A program made the position numbers and the translations under genes. Shown piece after piece: positions 34,766 to 44,452 of a DNA stretch of 64,000 nt. The notes under the pieces were generated by a model. The model saw only the letters and a program-made list of their open reading frames with translations. It had not been told where the DNA came from and made no database searches. The stretch is taken from contig JBFMFR010000003.1 of NCBI GenBank assembly GCA_040752025.1, forward strand, positions 124,001 through 188,000, given 5' to 3'. Positions within the stretch are counted from its first letter, which is position 1, and each line of letters opens with the position of its first letter. This stretch comes from JBFMFR01 sp040752025. Lineage in GTDB: Bacteria; Chloroflexota; Anaerolineae; Anaerolineales; UBA4823.

Positions 34766-36049
34766 ATGAAACCTGAAGTCGCGATTTCCGCCACTGACCT
34801 GGGCAAGATGTACCTGCTCTACCAACACCCAGAAGACCGCCTGAAACAAAGCCTATTCTGGCGGTTGGGCAAGAATTATGCGCGCACTTTCTGGGCGTTG
34901 CGCCAGGTTTCTTTTGATGTACACAACGGGGAAGTGCTGGGGATCATCGGGCGGAATGGCAGCGGCAAGAGTACATTATTGCAACTTATTGCAGGTACGC
35001 TACAACCAACGGAAGGTAGCGTACACACAAATGGCCGGCTAACCGCGCTGCTAGAATTAGGCGCAGGTTTCAACCCTGAATTTACCGGTCGCGAGAATAT
35101 CTTCCTCAATGGCTCTACCCTGGGCATCCGCGAGAAAGAAATGCAGCAGAAATTGGATGCAATCATAGATTTCGCCCAAATAGGTGAATTCATCGACCAA
35201 CCCGTGAAACTCTATTCTTCCGGCATGTACGTGCGCCTGGCATTTGCGATTGCCACCAGCCTAGACCCCGAAGTGTTGATCATCGATGAAGCTTTGGCTG
35301 TAGGAGATGTTTACTTCCAGCAAAAATGCTACCAGCGCATGCAAGAATTCAAAGACGCAGGCAAAGCGATCGTCTTTGTAACCCACGATGCTGGTGCAGT
35401 AAAAAGTTTGTGCGATCGGGCAATATGGTTGGAAGCCGGGCAGATAAAAGACAGCGGGAAGCCCGAATCGGTTGTAACGCGCTATCTATCTTTTCTGTTC
35501 GGTTATGAGGAACAAGCATTACTTCCTGACCAACCGAAAGCGCACGAGTCGGGAGAGGCCCTGGCACCAGCGTCTTTCTCAATTCCCGAATCGGTGATCC
35601 CCAATATCAACCGCCGATATGGAGACGGGCGAGCAGAACTATGCGGCATTGGTATCTACGGTGCCAACAATATCAGGATCGCCAGCGCAGGGCAAGGACA
35701 AACGATCCAAATCCGGATTTCGGCGCGATATAAAGAGCGGGTTGAGTCCCCAGTTTTTGGATATATTTTACGCAACCGGCATGGGCTGGATATTGCCAGT
35801 ACCAACACAAACATGGAGGGCTGCGATTTACCTCCAGCAGAGGCAGGAGCCATCCAAACTGTACGCTTTCGGGTACAACTGCCCATCCTGGCGCCCGGGG
35901 CTTACTCCCTGACGATCGGCATCTCAGATGGCAATTATCTGGAATATGTGATGTGCGATTGTATTGAAGCGATGATGGCCCTGGAAATATTATCTGAGCA
36001 GGTTGTTTTCGCCCAAATGCGACTGCCAACCGAGGTCATCATAGAGTGA
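34766..36049 (+). CDS. wzt: Polysaccharide ABC transporter ATP-binding protein with Wzt_C domain
   Basis: The 427-residue ATPase has Walker A GRNGSGKSTL near residue 61, signature YSSGMYVRLAFA near 150 and Walker B EVLIIDEALAVGD near 170. Residues 280-427 form a C-terminal Wzt_C beta-sandwich, which in O-antigen systems recognises the modified end of the chain. That implies an export-coupled chain terminator, possibly the sulfate, acetyl or methyl groups added by neighbouring enzymes. It follows wzm by 2 nt. Confidence 0.93.
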   Translation: MKPEVAISATDLGKMYLLYQHPEDRLKQSLFWRLGKNYARTFWALRQVSFDVHNGEVLGIIGRNGSGKSTLLQLIAGTLQPTEGSVHTNGRLTALLELGAGFNPEFTGRENIFLNGSTLGIREKEMQQKLDAIIDFAQIGEFIDQPVKLYSSGMYVRLAFAIATSLDPEVLIIDEALAVGDVYFQQKCYQRMQEFKDAGKAIVFVTHDAGAVKSLCDRAIWLEAGQIKDSGKPESVVTRYLSFLFGYEEQALLPDQPKAHESGEALAPASFSIPESVIPNINRRYGDGRAELCGIGIYGANNIRIASAGQGQTIQIRISARYKERVESPVFGYILRNRHGLDIASTNTNMEGCDLPPAEAGAIQTVRFRVQLPILAPGAYSLTIGISDGNYLEYVMCDCIEAMMALEILSEQVVFAQMRLPTEVIIE

Positions 36050-38730
36050 TGGCACAGCTACAGGATAAAATGTCTTCCTCAAAGGCCAATCTAATCCGAA
36101 AAATTAGCTACTGGGCAGGAGCTATTTTCCTGATCGCAAGCCTTATCCTGGGGATAACGATCGGCCTGGCCATATTTCTAAATCCAGCGCCTTTCAGGCT
36201 CTCACCAATTGACATCTCCTGGGCATGGTTCTATGGCCTAGCAATCCTGGGAATTGGCGCGACTTTCAGGATTTGGCGCGGCCGTTTGTTGCTTGTAGTC
36301 AGCCTGCTCTGCCTTATGGCGCTAATCTTCGTTCCGGCCCTAAAAGCTGACCTTTCAACAGCCATGGCGGTATTGGCCTGGTGGCTACTCGTTTGTGCAG
36401 GGATCGGCCATTGGATATTGATTCGCTTCGAACTACACAGTGATTTATCATTCCTCGAACTCATTTGCTTTGGGATAGGCCTGGGCTTCGCTGTCTTCAT
36501 GCTTCTCGGCCTGATACTTGGCATAGCGGGCCTTTATTATCCCCCGGCTGCTTACTCGATTTTATTGGCGCTCACAGTTGCATTAGTCCCCTATTTCCGA
36601 AAAAACTTTCTCCCCGCGGTACAGCCCGGGATAAAGCAAGTACAGGTTTCCTGGAGAGAAGGCGACCTACGCCTGGCAGCTCTGGGGGCCAGCTTGCTCC
36701 TTGTTCTCATCTTGGGCGCTTATTTGTGGTCGTTTGCCCCCCCAGTGCGGTTCGACACTTTGACCTATCAAATTGCAGCACCGGAAATCTACATCCGCCA
36801 CCACAGTATGGTTAAAATTTCTGAGAGCATGAACACGATGCTGGTACACTACGCCGGCATGCTCTATACCTACGGCATGCTACTGGCGGGAGAGCGTTTG
36901 CCCGGGATGGTTCATCTTGTTTTCGGACTGCTGGCGACCGGATTAACCTATACCCTCGGAAAGCGGTTGGGTAACAGTTATGTGGGGTTGATTGCGGCGC
37001 TAGCTTTCTTATCGACTCCATTAGTCAGTGTCGAAATTGGCTCAGCTTACATCGACTTCATCACCTGTTTTTATGCTTTCGCAGCGATCTACAGTGGCTT
37101 TATGTGGTGGGAAAGCCTAGAAAACCGCTGGCTGTCGTTTTCTGGGATCTTTGCAGGACTGACTCTGGGCACGAAGTTGACAACCGCACCGACCCTGGTA
37201 ACGTATATTGTGATTCTTACTATCCTAATAACAGTACGTGAACCAAGTTGGAAGCGGCGGACAATTCGTGTGTGCTGGGTAGGTTTCCTTGTGTTGCTCT
37301 TTGCCAGCCCATGGATGATCCGAGATTGGCTCTGGAGCGGAACGCCTCTCTACCCTTATAAGGCAAGCTGGTATCAGGGTTCATCCCAATTTGTCGCTCG
37401 AATCGCCTCCAATCCCAATGTCGTTTTATCAAATAATCTTCGGAAGCTTGCCAGCTATCTTTGGGACATCGTCTTCAACTCACAAAAATATTATATCGAA
37501 TCCCCTGGTGGCATCCTCAGCGCTCTGCCTTTCCTCGCACTGCCCTGGCTCTATCTGACCTGGATAAAATACCCGATTAGCCAGCGTAAGCGATTCTTCT
37601 TGCTTTTTATCCAGATCGTAGCAGCGACCAGCCTGTCCGTGCTGTTTAATTTTAGCCTGGTGCGTTATATCTCACCAGTATTCCCCCTGATGGCGATCGG
37701 CGCAGGATTAAATTTTGAAGCGCTTCGCCAGTTTCTCCAAGGAGGAAAACGTTACAACGGCGCCCTGCTATCTGGTTTTCTGCTAATGTTGGCATATATC
37801 TTTTCTACCCGCCTGGCTGTCACGGTTCCACGAATGATCTACCCAGAACGCTATCCACTCAAATATGCTCTGGGTCTTCAAAATAAAAATGAATTTCTGG
37901 AACAAAATCTGAGAATCTATTCAACCTTCGAATTCCTGGGGCGGTTGGAAGACTCGCCGCAGAAAATCCTATCCCTCGGCAACGAATTTCGCCTCTACAC
38001 TCCCGCGACGATCTCAGCCAGCGAAGATGAATCCCGAATCTACGATCTCGTAGCAAACGCTGCCTCTGCCGCGGACCTGGCTCAGTTGCTCTGGGAAAAA
38101 GGGTATGACTATATCTTGATCGATCAACCCGAAGTCCTCGCCCGTCCCACACTCTATACACGCGCCGTCCCATCGCAGGAATTCTTACGCCAATTTACCA
38201 AAGTTGCAAATACGGAGCAAGACATCTCTCTGTACCGATTGATTCCGGAAGGAAAAGTTCAAAGCTACAGCCAGAATCTTCTCGAAAATAACGGCTTCGA
38301 GCAAGTCGATGCCAGCGGGCATCCAACTGCCTGGCAAATTTATGGCCTCCCTTTTTTGGAAAATCAGACAACCTTGGTTCATAGCGGGAGATTCAGCCTC
38401 AAACTGCATGGGCCAGAACCACCAGAAACCTACGGTTTCGTCTATCAGGATGTACTGGTCGAGGCAGGTATCACCTACACTGTGGGATACTGGACTTTTT
38501 CGGAAGAACCCGTGATAATATCCCTGCAGATTTACTGGCTAGATGAGAATCACCAGCAAATCGGTGATCAAACCGAATGGAAGGAAACGCAGTCGGGTTG
38601 GAACTGGTACCAAATGACCACAATGGCACCAGTTGGAACGTATTACGCCCAAGTTTTTGCCAATGTCAACGGCGACCGCACCGCCTGGTTTGATGATCTT
38701 TGTTTTGTGGAAGGGCAAATCTGCCCTTAG
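36049..38730 (+). CDS. Membrane glycosyltransferase (GT-C) with C-terminal carbohydrate-binding module
   Basis: The 893-residue protein has 10 or more membrane segments over residues 15-620, with a GT-C-like first loop (RFDTLTYQIAAPEIYIRHHS) and a conserved SAYIDF segment. A soluble region follows, and residues 740-893 resemble a CBM4/9-like jelly roll (NLLENNGFEQVDASGHP to AWFDDLCFVEG). The ATG at 36049 overlaps the wzt stop (TGATG); a GTG lies 3 nt earlier. The domain plan suggests sugar transfer on the outer membrane face with binding to the growing chain. Confidence 0.75.
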   Translation: MAQLQDKMSSSKANLIRKISYWAGAIFLIASLILGITIGLAIFLNPAPFRLSPIDISWAWFYGLAILGIGATFRIWRGRLLLVVSLLCLMALIFVPALKADLSTAMAVLAWWLLVCAGIGHWILIRFELHSDLSFLELICFGIGLGFAVFMLLGLILGIAGLYYPPAAYSILLALTVALVPYFRKNFLPAVQPGIKQVQVSWREGDLRLAALGASLLLVLILGAYLWSFAPPVRFDTLTYQIAAPEIYIRHHSMVKISESMNTMLVHYAGMLYTYGMLLAGERLPGMVHLVFGLLATGLTYTLGKRLGNSYVGLIAALAFLSTPLVSVEIGSAYIDFITCFYAFAAIYSGFMWWESLENRWLSFSGIFAGLTLGTKLTTAPTLVTYIVILTILITVREPSWKRRTIRVCWVGFLVLLFASPWMIRDWLWSGTPLYPYKASWYQGSSQFVARIASNPNVVLSNNLRKLASYLWDIVFNSQKYYIESPGGILSALPFLALPWLYLTWIKYPISQRKRFFLLFIQIVAATSLSVLFNFSLVRYISPVFPLMAIGAGLNFEALRQFLQGGKRYNGALLSGFLLMLAYIFSTRLAVTVPRMIYPERYPLKYALGLQNKNEFLEQNLRIYSTFEFLGRLEDSPQKILSLGNEFRLYTPATISASEDESRIYDLVANAASAADLAQLLWEKGYDYILIDQPEVLARPTLYTRAVPSQEFLRQFTKVANTEQDISLYRLIPEGKVQSYSQNLLENNGFEQVDASGHPTAWQIYGLPFLENQTTLVHSGRFSLKLHGPEPPETYGFVYQDVLVEAGITYTVGYWTFSEEPVIISLQIYWLDENHQQIGDQTEWKETQSGWNWYQMTTMAPVGTYYAQVFANVNGDRTAWFDDLCFVEGQICP

Positions 38731-38762
38731 ACCTCTAGGACTGGCGCTTATAGAATAGTCTC

Positions 38763-41700
38763 ATGGATGAAATTAACGAACTTAATTCCTATCAACTACT
38801 CGAACTGCCCTTTGATCAGTACCAACGCTATAAAATTGTCCAGCAAGTAATCACTGAATTACGAAAAGAACAGCAACGTTTGCGCGTCCTGGATATAGGC
38901 GGCTCACCAGCAACTCTGAAACGTTTTCTGCCCGAAGATTTGATATTCGTTGTGGATCGCGCTGACCAGGGCGGATTGGATATTCTAGCTGATGGCTTAT
39001 CAATCCCATTTAGCGAAAACACTTTTGATGTTATCGTTTCCATAGATACACTTGAACATATTCCAGCTCAGAATAGAGAAAAGTTCATCAAGGAGATTTT
39101 ACGAGTGGCGCGCAATTGCATTATCTTGGGGGCACCATTCGAGGATGAGTTGGTTGTAAAAGCCGAGGAAGTTTTTCAGGAAATGATTTGGGCGCGTTAC
39201 GGCGAAGGCTATAACTTTATCGAGGAACATCGCTCTAACGGGCTTCCAGATTTAGAACAAACACAGGCGCTTCTCCAGAAACATGCTTTCTCAACAGCCA
39301 TCTTACCCAATGGCTACTTGCACCGATGGTTGGTAGCAATTTCGGCTTTTTTCTTGCTGCAATGGCGCTTTCACGATCCCAAATTAAGCGCCCTGGCAAA
39401 CGCTTATTACAATGCCAACTTCTACGATCTGGATAACCAGGAGCCCAGCTATCGAAAAATAATTGTAGCCAGCAAAGATGCTAATGTCAGCGGGTTAAGA
39501 GAAAAATTTTGCCATCCTATCTCACCTAGCCCGGCCGAACAAGCAATACATCTACAAGCATTGAATTTATTTGTGCAAATGATCGGAGAAGTGTGGTCCG
39601 AAAAGGCCTTGAAGCTGGAACAAGAGCTCGCTGGGGCGCGTAAGGCTGCTCAGACTCAACACACCGAAAACCTTCAGGCAAAACAGGAAATCACCCAGAT
39701 CCAGGAAGAGTTGGCTCGTATAGTACAAGAATACCAAGCTCAAAAAAGTCTGCTAGATATCCAAAATCAGAAGATATTAAACGGCGAACACCAATTGGTG
39801 GTGACCAATCAACGATTGCAAGATACTCAGCTACAGCTAGAAGACGCCAAACATCAACTAGAAGGTAAACAACAGCAGTTACAACAGGCTGAGCAGCAAA
39901 ACCTTAGCAAAGAACAACAACTGGCCCAAACCATACAAGTGCTGCAGGATAAAAGCCGGTCGCTGCAAAATCAAGAGCAACTGGCCCAAAACCTGGAAGC
40001 TCAACTCCAGGAAATTTATAGCAGCGCAGCCTGGACATTGATACAACGCCTGTGGCGACTGCGATTGAAAATCGCACCACACCACAGCGCCCGAGAGCGC
40101 CTGATCCAAACTGCCACGCGATCTTTACGGCCGCGCCAATCGCCGAAACGAGCGTTAGATACCACACAAGAGAAGATTTCAGCTCATCTGCCATCAATTG
40201 AATCGAGGAAGGTGCATAGCGACTCTCCAGGCCTAGCTTCTACCAACGATAACCTAGCGCCCCCCGTAGTACACACACCAATTCCGACATCAACACCCTC
40301 GTTGCCCGCCGCTTCAAAGCCGGTAAGCTACGATGTTATTGTTTTTCCCATCATCGATTGGGATTTTCGTTTTCAACGGCCTCAGCAAATCGCCAGATTG
40401 TTAGCACAACAAGGTCATCGAATCTTCTATGTCAAAACGAAATTTGAAAGCTCGATGACCGTTCGGACTATCCACTCTGAAAACATTTACGAAATCACAC
40501 TGCCTGCACCCAGATCATTCAACATCTACCAGGAATGCATGGACAATGCATCACTGGAACAAACTGAAATTGCCCTAATGGAACTGCGCTCTCATTTCGC
40601 TATCCAAGAGGCGATTTGCATGATTGATTTACCATTCTGGCAACCGCTGGCCCTCAAACTAAAAAAGTTGTTCGGATGGAAATTGGTTTACGATTGTATG
40701 GATCACATCGCCGGTTTCTCGAACACAACGGCCGAAATATTAGCCTTGGAAACTGCTTTGAGCCAGAGCAGCGATTTAGTAATTACCACATCCCGTCTCC
40801 TGCTAACAGAACAATCGAAACATAACACCAATTGCATCTTTGTGCCTAATGCAAGCGAATTCGATCATTTTCGTTTTCCCTTCTCAGGTGTGCCCGTTGC
40901 GATCAAAGACATCCCCCACCCTGTGATTGGTTACTACGGTGCCATCGCCGACTGGTTCGATACACATCTCATCGCCGAAATCGCAAAAGCAGCACCGAAT
41001 TGGAGTATCGTGCTCATCGGGGATACCTGCTTCTCCAATCTTGCCCCAATCGCTGATTTACCTAACATACATTTACTTGGTGAACAGCCTTACCAAATAC
41101 TGCCATCTTATTTACACCAGTTCGATGTCTGCATCATCCCCTTCAAAAAAACTCCACTAACAGATTCAACCAACCCGGTGAAATTGTTTGAATTCTTGAG
41201 CGCGGGGAAGCCAGTGGTTGCCACCGATCTGAATGAATTAGGCTTTTACCAGGATCACATTCGCCTGGCAAGCTCCCTTGGGGAATGGATGGCAGCCATC
41301 CAGCAAGCCCTGGAAGATTATTCACCCGAGAAAATCCAGATGCGGATGGACTTTGCCCGAGAAAATACCTGGGAGGAACGAGTAATCAGAATCGACCAAG
41401 CAGTCCAATCGCTTTACCCACAAGCGTCGATCCTGATTCTCACTTACAATAATCTAGACTACACACGTCTGTGCCTTGACAGTGTATTTCAAAATACAGC
41501 CTACCCTAACTTTGAGGTTATTGTTGTCGATAATGCCTCTAACGATGGCACAGTTGAATATCTAAAATGCCTGGAAAAAGAGCACAAAAACCTGCAGGTA
41601 TTTTACAACCAAAGCAATCTTGGATTTGCCGCAGGGAACAATCAGGCAGCCCAGGCTGCACAAGGCGAATACCTGGTTTTCTTGAATAACGATACAGTTG

Positions 41701-42182
41701 TCCCACCAGCCTGGCTATCCAATCTGCTCAGGCATCTAGAAGAACCCAACATTGGGCTTGTTGGATGCGTCACCAACTGGTCTGGAAATGAAAGCAAGAT
41801 CCCAGTGTGGTATAAAAACTTGTCGGAGATGGCCGATTTTGCAGAACAGCGTGCTAAGGATTTCACTGGCCAGGCTTTCGATATCCCAGTTGTAGCTCTA
41901 TACTGCGCAGCGATGCGCCGGAATGAGTTCAATGAAATTGGGTGCCTCGACGAGCGTTTTGCCGTGGGCATGTTCGAAGATGACGATCTGGCAATGCGCG
42001 TCCGCAATCGTGGCCTGCGCGTAGTTTGTGCAGAAGACATTTTCGTGCACCACTGGGGCAAAACAAGCTTCAACAGAATAGATGAAAAAACCTATAACAA
42101 AATCTTCGAAGAAAATAAACGAAGATACGAAGAGAAATGGGGTATCACCTGGACGCCGCATCGCTACCGTCAGAAACAATGA
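38763..42182 (+). CDS. Four-part protein: methyltransferase, coiled coil, GT-B transferase, GT2
   Basis: This 1139-residue protein joins a class I SAM methyltransferase (residues 1-200; VLDIGGSPATL and DTLEHIP), a Gln-rich coiled coil (279-420), a GT-B glycosyltransferase (520-885; WDFRFQRPQQIARLL and KLFEFLSAGKPVVA) and a GT2 domain (888-1139; ASILILTYNNLDYTRL and VFLNNDT). The order recalls chain-length-controlling WbdA/WbdD-type proteins, in which a coiled coil sets the distance between polymerase and capping methyltransferase. That is an inference from layout only. Local G+C is low (26/60 at 41581-41640). It is not overlapped by the previous gene (32-nt gap), but its stop overlaps the next start. 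Confidence 0.85.
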   Translation: MDEINELNSYQLLELPFDQYQRYKIVQQVITELRKEQQRLRVLDIGGSPATLKRFLPEDLIFVVDRADQGGLDILADGLSIPFSENTFDVIVSIDTLEHIPAQNREKFIKEILRVARNCIILGAPFEDELVVKAEEVFQEMIWARYGEGYNFIEEHRSNGLPDLEQTQALLQKHAFSTAILPNGYLHRWLVAISAFFLLQWRFHDPKLSALANAYYNANFYDLDNQEPSYRKIIVASKDANVSGLREKFCHPISPSPAEQAIHLQALNLFVQMIGEVWSEKALKLEQELAGARKAAQTQHTENLQAKQEITQIQEELARIVQEYQAQKSLLDIQNQKILNGEHQLVVTNQRLQDTQLQLEDAKHQLEGKQQQLQQAEQQNLSKEQQLAQTIQVLQDKSRSLQNQEQLAQNLEAQLQEIYSSAAWTLIQRLWRLRLKIAPHHSARERLIQTATRSLRPRQSPKRALDTTQEKISAHLPSIESRKVHSDSPGLASTNDNLAPPVVHTPIPTSTPSLPAASKPVSYDVIVFPIIDWDFRFQRPQQIARLLAQQGHRIFYVKTKFESSMTVRTIHSENIYEITLPAPRSFNIYQECMDNASLEQTEIALMELRSHFAIQEAICMIDLPFWQPLALKLKKLFGWKLVYDCMDHIAGFSNTTAEILALETALSQSSDLVITTSRLLLTEQSKHNTNCIFVPNASEFDHFRFPFSGVPVAIKDIPHPVIGYYGAIADWFDTHLIAEIAKAAPNWSIVLIGDTCFSNLAPIADLPNIHLLGEQPYQILPSYLHQFDVCIIPFKKTPLTDSTNPVKLFEFLSAGKPVVATDLNELGFYQDHIRLASSLGEWMAAIQQALEDYSPEKIQMRMDFARENTWEERVIRIDQAVQSLYPQASILILTYNNLDYTRLCLDSVFQNTAYPNFEVIVVDNASNDGTVEYLKCLEKEHKNLQVFYNQSNLGFAAGNNQAAQAAQGEYLVFLNNDTVVPPAWLSNLLRHLEEPNIGLVGCVTNWSGNESKIPVWYKNLSEMADFAEQRAKDFTGQAFDIPVVALYCAAMRRNEFNEIGCLDERFAVGMFEDDDLAMRVRNRGLRVVCAEDIFVHHWGKTSFNRIDEKTYNKIFEENKRRYEEKWGITWTPHRYRQKQ

Positions 42183-43318
42183 GCGATAAGGATGCTGGCC
42201 TGCATCCCCGCATCCTCATCACCCGCTCCAACCCCATCGCCCCTGACCCGCGCGTCGAGAAGGAGGCGCGCAGCCTGGCCCGGGCTGGCTACCCGGTGAG
42301 CGTGCTGGGCTGGGATCGCAGCGGGAGCCTGCCCACCCAGGAAAATGTGGAGGGTGTGCTGGTGCAGCGCTTATCGATCCGCTCTGAATATGCCCGCGGA
42401 TTGATGAACTTCTTCCCTCTGCTGCGCTGGGAGGTGGGCCTGCTGGCCTGGCTGGTGCGAAAACGCAACGACTACGATATCCTCCACTCCTGCGATTTCG
42501 ACACGGTCCTGCCCGCTTTGCTGTGCAAGATCCTGTTCGGGAAAAAGGTGGTTTATGACATATTCGATTTCTACGCCGATCACCTGCGGGCCACCCCGGG
42601 GTGGATCAAACGCCTGATCCGCAGCGTGGACCTGTGGGCCATCAACCGCGCCGATGCTGTCATCCTGGTCGATGACGCTCGCCGCGAACAGATCGCCGGG
42701 CCGAGCCCGCGCCGCCTGGCGGTGATCTACAATTCGCCGGAAGATCCAGGAGACCAGCCCGCTCCAGCCGCGCATGCCGGGGTAGAACTGCGCCTAGCTT
42801 ACATCGGCCTGCTGCAAGTAGAACGCGGCTTGCTGGACGTGCTGGAAGTGTTGCGCCGCCACCCGCAGTGGACTCTGGATCTGGCCGGCTTCGGCGGCGA
42901 TGAGGCGCGCATCCTGGAAATTGCCGCACAACTGCCCAACGTGAACTGGCACGGTCGCGTGCCCTACCAAGCCACGCTGGCGCTCAGCGCCCAGGCTGAC
43001 GTCCTGTTCGCATTGTACGATCCAGCCATACCCAATCATCGTTTTTCCAGCCCGAATAAGCTTTTTGAGGCCATGCTGCTGGGCAAACCGGTTGTCGTAG
43101 CTCGAGACACTAATATGGATCGTCTGGTTGAGGAACACAATTTCGGGCTGGTGGTACAATACGGAAATCTTTCTGAGATCGAGGCCGCTTTCACCCACCT
43201 GGCGCAGGACCCAGGTTTCCGCCAACAGGCTGGCAGCCGCGCCCGCCAGAGTTACGACCAGCACTTCGGCTGGCACGTGATGGAGCAAAAGTTGATCGAA
43301 CTGTATCGCCAGATCTAG
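42179..43318 (+). CDS. Glycosyltransferase family 4 protein
   Basis: The 379-residue protein opens with RILITRSNPIAPDPRVEKEA, the usual GT4 acceptor-domain start, and ends with the donor domain (SPNKLFEAMLLGKPVVVA). I chose the ATG at 42179, which overlaps the previous stop by 4 nt; a longer frame from 42137 is unlikely. G+C jumps abruptly here (46/60 at 42241-42300) relative to the previous gene, so a recombination boundary lies at or near this start. Confidence 0.88.
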   Translation: MSDKDAGLHPRILITRSNPIAPDPRVEKEARSLARAGYPVSVLGWDRSGSLPTQENVEGVLVQRLSIRSEYARGLMNFFPLLRWEVGLLAWLVRKRNDYDILHSCDFDTVLPALLCKILFGKKVVYDIFDFYADHLRATPGWIKRLIRSVDLWAINRADAVILVDDARREQIAGPSPRRLAVIYNSPEDPGDQPAPAAHAGVELRLAYIGLLQVERGLLDVLEVLRRHPQWTLDLAGFGGDEARILEIAAQLPNVNWHGRVPYQATLALSAQADVLFALYDPAIPNHRFSSPNKLFEAMLLGKPVVVARDTNMDRLVEEHNFGLVVQYGNLSEIEAAFTHLAQDPGFRQQAGSRARQSYDQHFGWHVMEQKLIELYRQI

Positions 43319-43321
43319 ATA

Positions 43322-44443
43322 ATGAAGGTCATCCTCGTCGCCAACACAGGCTGGTACCTGTATAACTTTCGATTATCCCTGGCCAAGCGCCTGTCGCAGG
43401 AAGGCTTCGAGGTCGTGATGGTCTTTCCGCGCGACGAATACGCCGAAGAAATCGAGGCGCACGGCTTCCGCACCGTGCAGTGGGAGTTGGAACGCCAGAC
43501 GACGGCCCCCTGGCAAGAACTCACCTCGATCCTGGCGCTCCGGCGTATCTACCACCAGGAAAAACCCGGCCTGGTGCACCACTTCACCATCAAACCGGTT
43601 GCTTATGGCTCGTTGGCCTCCCGCCTGGCGCGCATACCTGCCACGATCAATTCGATCACCGGGCGCGGCTTTGTATTCCTGGGTTCCAGCCCCAGAGCTG
43701 CTTATCTGCGCCCACTGGTCAAGTTCCTGATCAGCCTGAGCTACCATAATCTCAACGTTGCTACTACCTTCGAAAACCAGGCCGACCTGGATTATTTCGT
43801 CCAGGCGGGCATGGTGCCTATGCGCAATGTATACCTGGTCAACGGCGTGGGCGTGGACACCCAGGTTTTCGACTACCAGCCCGAAATACACAGCGAGCCG
43901 CCCATTATCGTCTTCCCTGGACGCCTGCTGTGGGCCAAAGGCGTGGGTACATTGGTGGAAGCTGCCAAGATCCTGAAAGAGCGCCACGCAGTACGCATCG
44001 TCCTGGTAGGTAAGCCCGACCCGGGCAATCCCGAGTCAATCGAAGAATCGATCATCCAGAAATGGGTGGCAGAGGGACTGGTAGAATGGTGGGGCTGGCA
44101 ATCCGATATGCGCTCGGTCTACCAACAGTGCCAGATCGTGGTTTTGCCTTCCATGGGAGAGGGGCTCTCAAAAGCCCTGCTGGAGGCGGCATCTTGCGGG
44201 CGACCCATCGTAGCCACAGATGTCCCCGGCTGCAAAGAAGTCGTTATCCCTGGCGTAACCGGCTACCTGGTGCCCACTGGCGAACCCCATCTCCTGGCCG
44301 AAAGGCTGGGAAAGCTGATCCTCGATCCCGAACTGAGAGCGCAAATGGGGAACTCGGGCCGCCGCCTGATCGAAGAGAACTTCTCAGATGAAACGGTGAA
44401 CTGGCAGTTGCTTGAAATCTACCGCGCTTTGTTGAAAGCCTGA
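43322..44443 (+). CDS. Glycosyltransferase family 4 protein
   Basis: The 373-residue protein starts MKVILVANTGWYLYNFRLSL and carries the donor-site block PSMGEGLSKALLEAASCGRPIVA with EX7E-type glutamates. Similar enzymes add N-acetyl-amino sugars or hexoses early in polysaccharide repeat assembly. It begins 3 nt after the previous stop and is the last gene of the plus-strand glycan operon; the convergent gene ends 9 nt away. Confidence 0.88.
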   Translation: MKVILVANTGWYLYNFRLSLAKRLSQEGFEVVMVFPRDEYAEEIEAHGFRTVQWELERQTTAPWQELTSILALRRIYHQEKPGLVHHFTIKPVAYGSLASRLARIPATINSITGRGFVFLGSSPRAAYLRPLVKFLISLSYHNLNVATTFENQADLDYFVQAGMVPMRNVYLVNGVGVDTQVFDYQPEIHSEPPIIVFPGRLLWAKGVGTLVEAAKILKERHAVRIVLVGKPDPGNPESIEESIIQKWVAEGLVEWWGWQSDMRSVYQQCQIVVLPSMGEGLSKALLEAASCGRPIVATDVPGCKEVVIPGVTGYLVPTGEPHLLAERLGKLILDPELRAQMGNSGRRLIEENFSDETVNWQLLEIYRALLKA

Positions 44444-44452
44444 ACCGACCGG

